Source of the DNA: Halomonas daqiaonensis
GTDB taxonomy: Bacteria; Pseudomonadota; Gammaproteobacteria; Pseudomonadales; Halomonadaceae
Assembly (NCBI RefSeq): GCF_900109725.1
Contig: NZ_FOBC01000015.1
Span: forward strand, 26,273-90,272
Direction of reading: 5' to 3'
Length of the DNA stretch: 64,000 nt
Made by a program: the position numbers and the translations under genes. How positions within the stretch are numbered: position 1 is the stretch's first letter; every line of letters begins with the position of its first letter. Below the pieces are notes generated by a model. The model was not told the origin of the DNA, made no database searches, and was given only the letters and a program-made list of their open reading frames with translations. Below, one piece after another: positions 63,623 through 64,000 of this stretch.

Positions 63623-64000
<378 letters not shown>

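Overview
The window is high-GC gammaproteobacterial DNA, most likely from a member of the Halomonadaceae (Halomonas or a close relative). That assignment is inference from gene order, FlhDC-controlled flagella, a phasin gene and protein resemblance; no rRNA or other marker gene is present. About 53 kb is one flagellar, motility and chemotaxis supercluster, and the last 11 kb is metabolic.

Flagellar part. 1-7.9 kb (+): end of fliH, then fliI-fliJ-fliK and, after a 132-nt gap, fliL-M-N-O-P-Q-R (C-ring and export gate). 8.0-18.5 kb (-): flgB-C-D-E-F-G-H-I-J and then flgK-flgL from their own sigma-28 promoter. 18.7-20.2 kb (+): flgA, flgM, flgN. 20.3-24.0 kb: two divergent c-di-GMP-type genes, a PAS-GGDEF-EAL protein with degenerate active sites and a YcgR/PilZ protein fused to an HD-GYP domain. 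24.2-26.5 kb: fliS, fliT, a second FliK-like gene and a free-standing FlhB C-domain (FlhX). 26.5-27.7 kb: the master regulator flhDC behind an AT-rich leader. 27.9-42.8 kb: motAB-cheAW, three receptor genes and cheR, then cheB, a fourth receptor, cheY and cheZ, closed by a strong terminator. 42.9-50.0 kb: flhB-flhA-flhF, a shrunken FlhG-like gene, flhE and fliA. 50.0-52.9 kb: an HDOD protein of the YuxH/CdgJ type, divergent from a second stator pair.

Eight sequences fit the FliA (sigma-28) consensus TAAAGTTT-N11-GCCGATAA with exactly 11 nt between the boxes. They lie before flgK, flgM, both c-di-GMP-type genes, fliS, motA, cheB and the second stator pair. Together with flhDC, flgM and fliA they indicate the enteric three-tier hierarchy, with FlhDC on top and FliA/FlgM controlling late genes. 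Unusually, an FlhF and an FlhG relative, normally tied to polar flagella, sit inside this FlhDC/FlhE-type cluster. Both are aberrant: FlhF has about 360 extra C-terminal residues, and the FlhG relative keeps the DQAxxLR activator motif but has no P-loop. I consider this the most novel feature of the window.

Metabolic part. 53.0-55.3 kb holds an amidase, an IS256-family remnant and a GntR/FadR-type regulator whose 5' end was lost at the IS junction. 55.5-61.0 kb (-) is an operon for guanidino-compound catabolism (guanidinobutyrase, YjiH-type transporter, 2-ketoarginine decarboxylase-like TPP enzyme, aldehyde dehydrogenase). It has a near-consensus sigma-54 promoter and a divergent PAS-AAA sigma-54 activator. 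This matches the last steps of the arginine transaminase pathway (2-ketoarginine to 4-guanidinobutyraldehyde to 4-guanidinobutyrate to GABA plus urea). The window ends with a polyhydroxyalkanoate phasin, which has a palindromic operator over its promoter, and the 3' part of a class III alcohol dehydrogenase. No rRNA, tRNA or CRISPR was seen.
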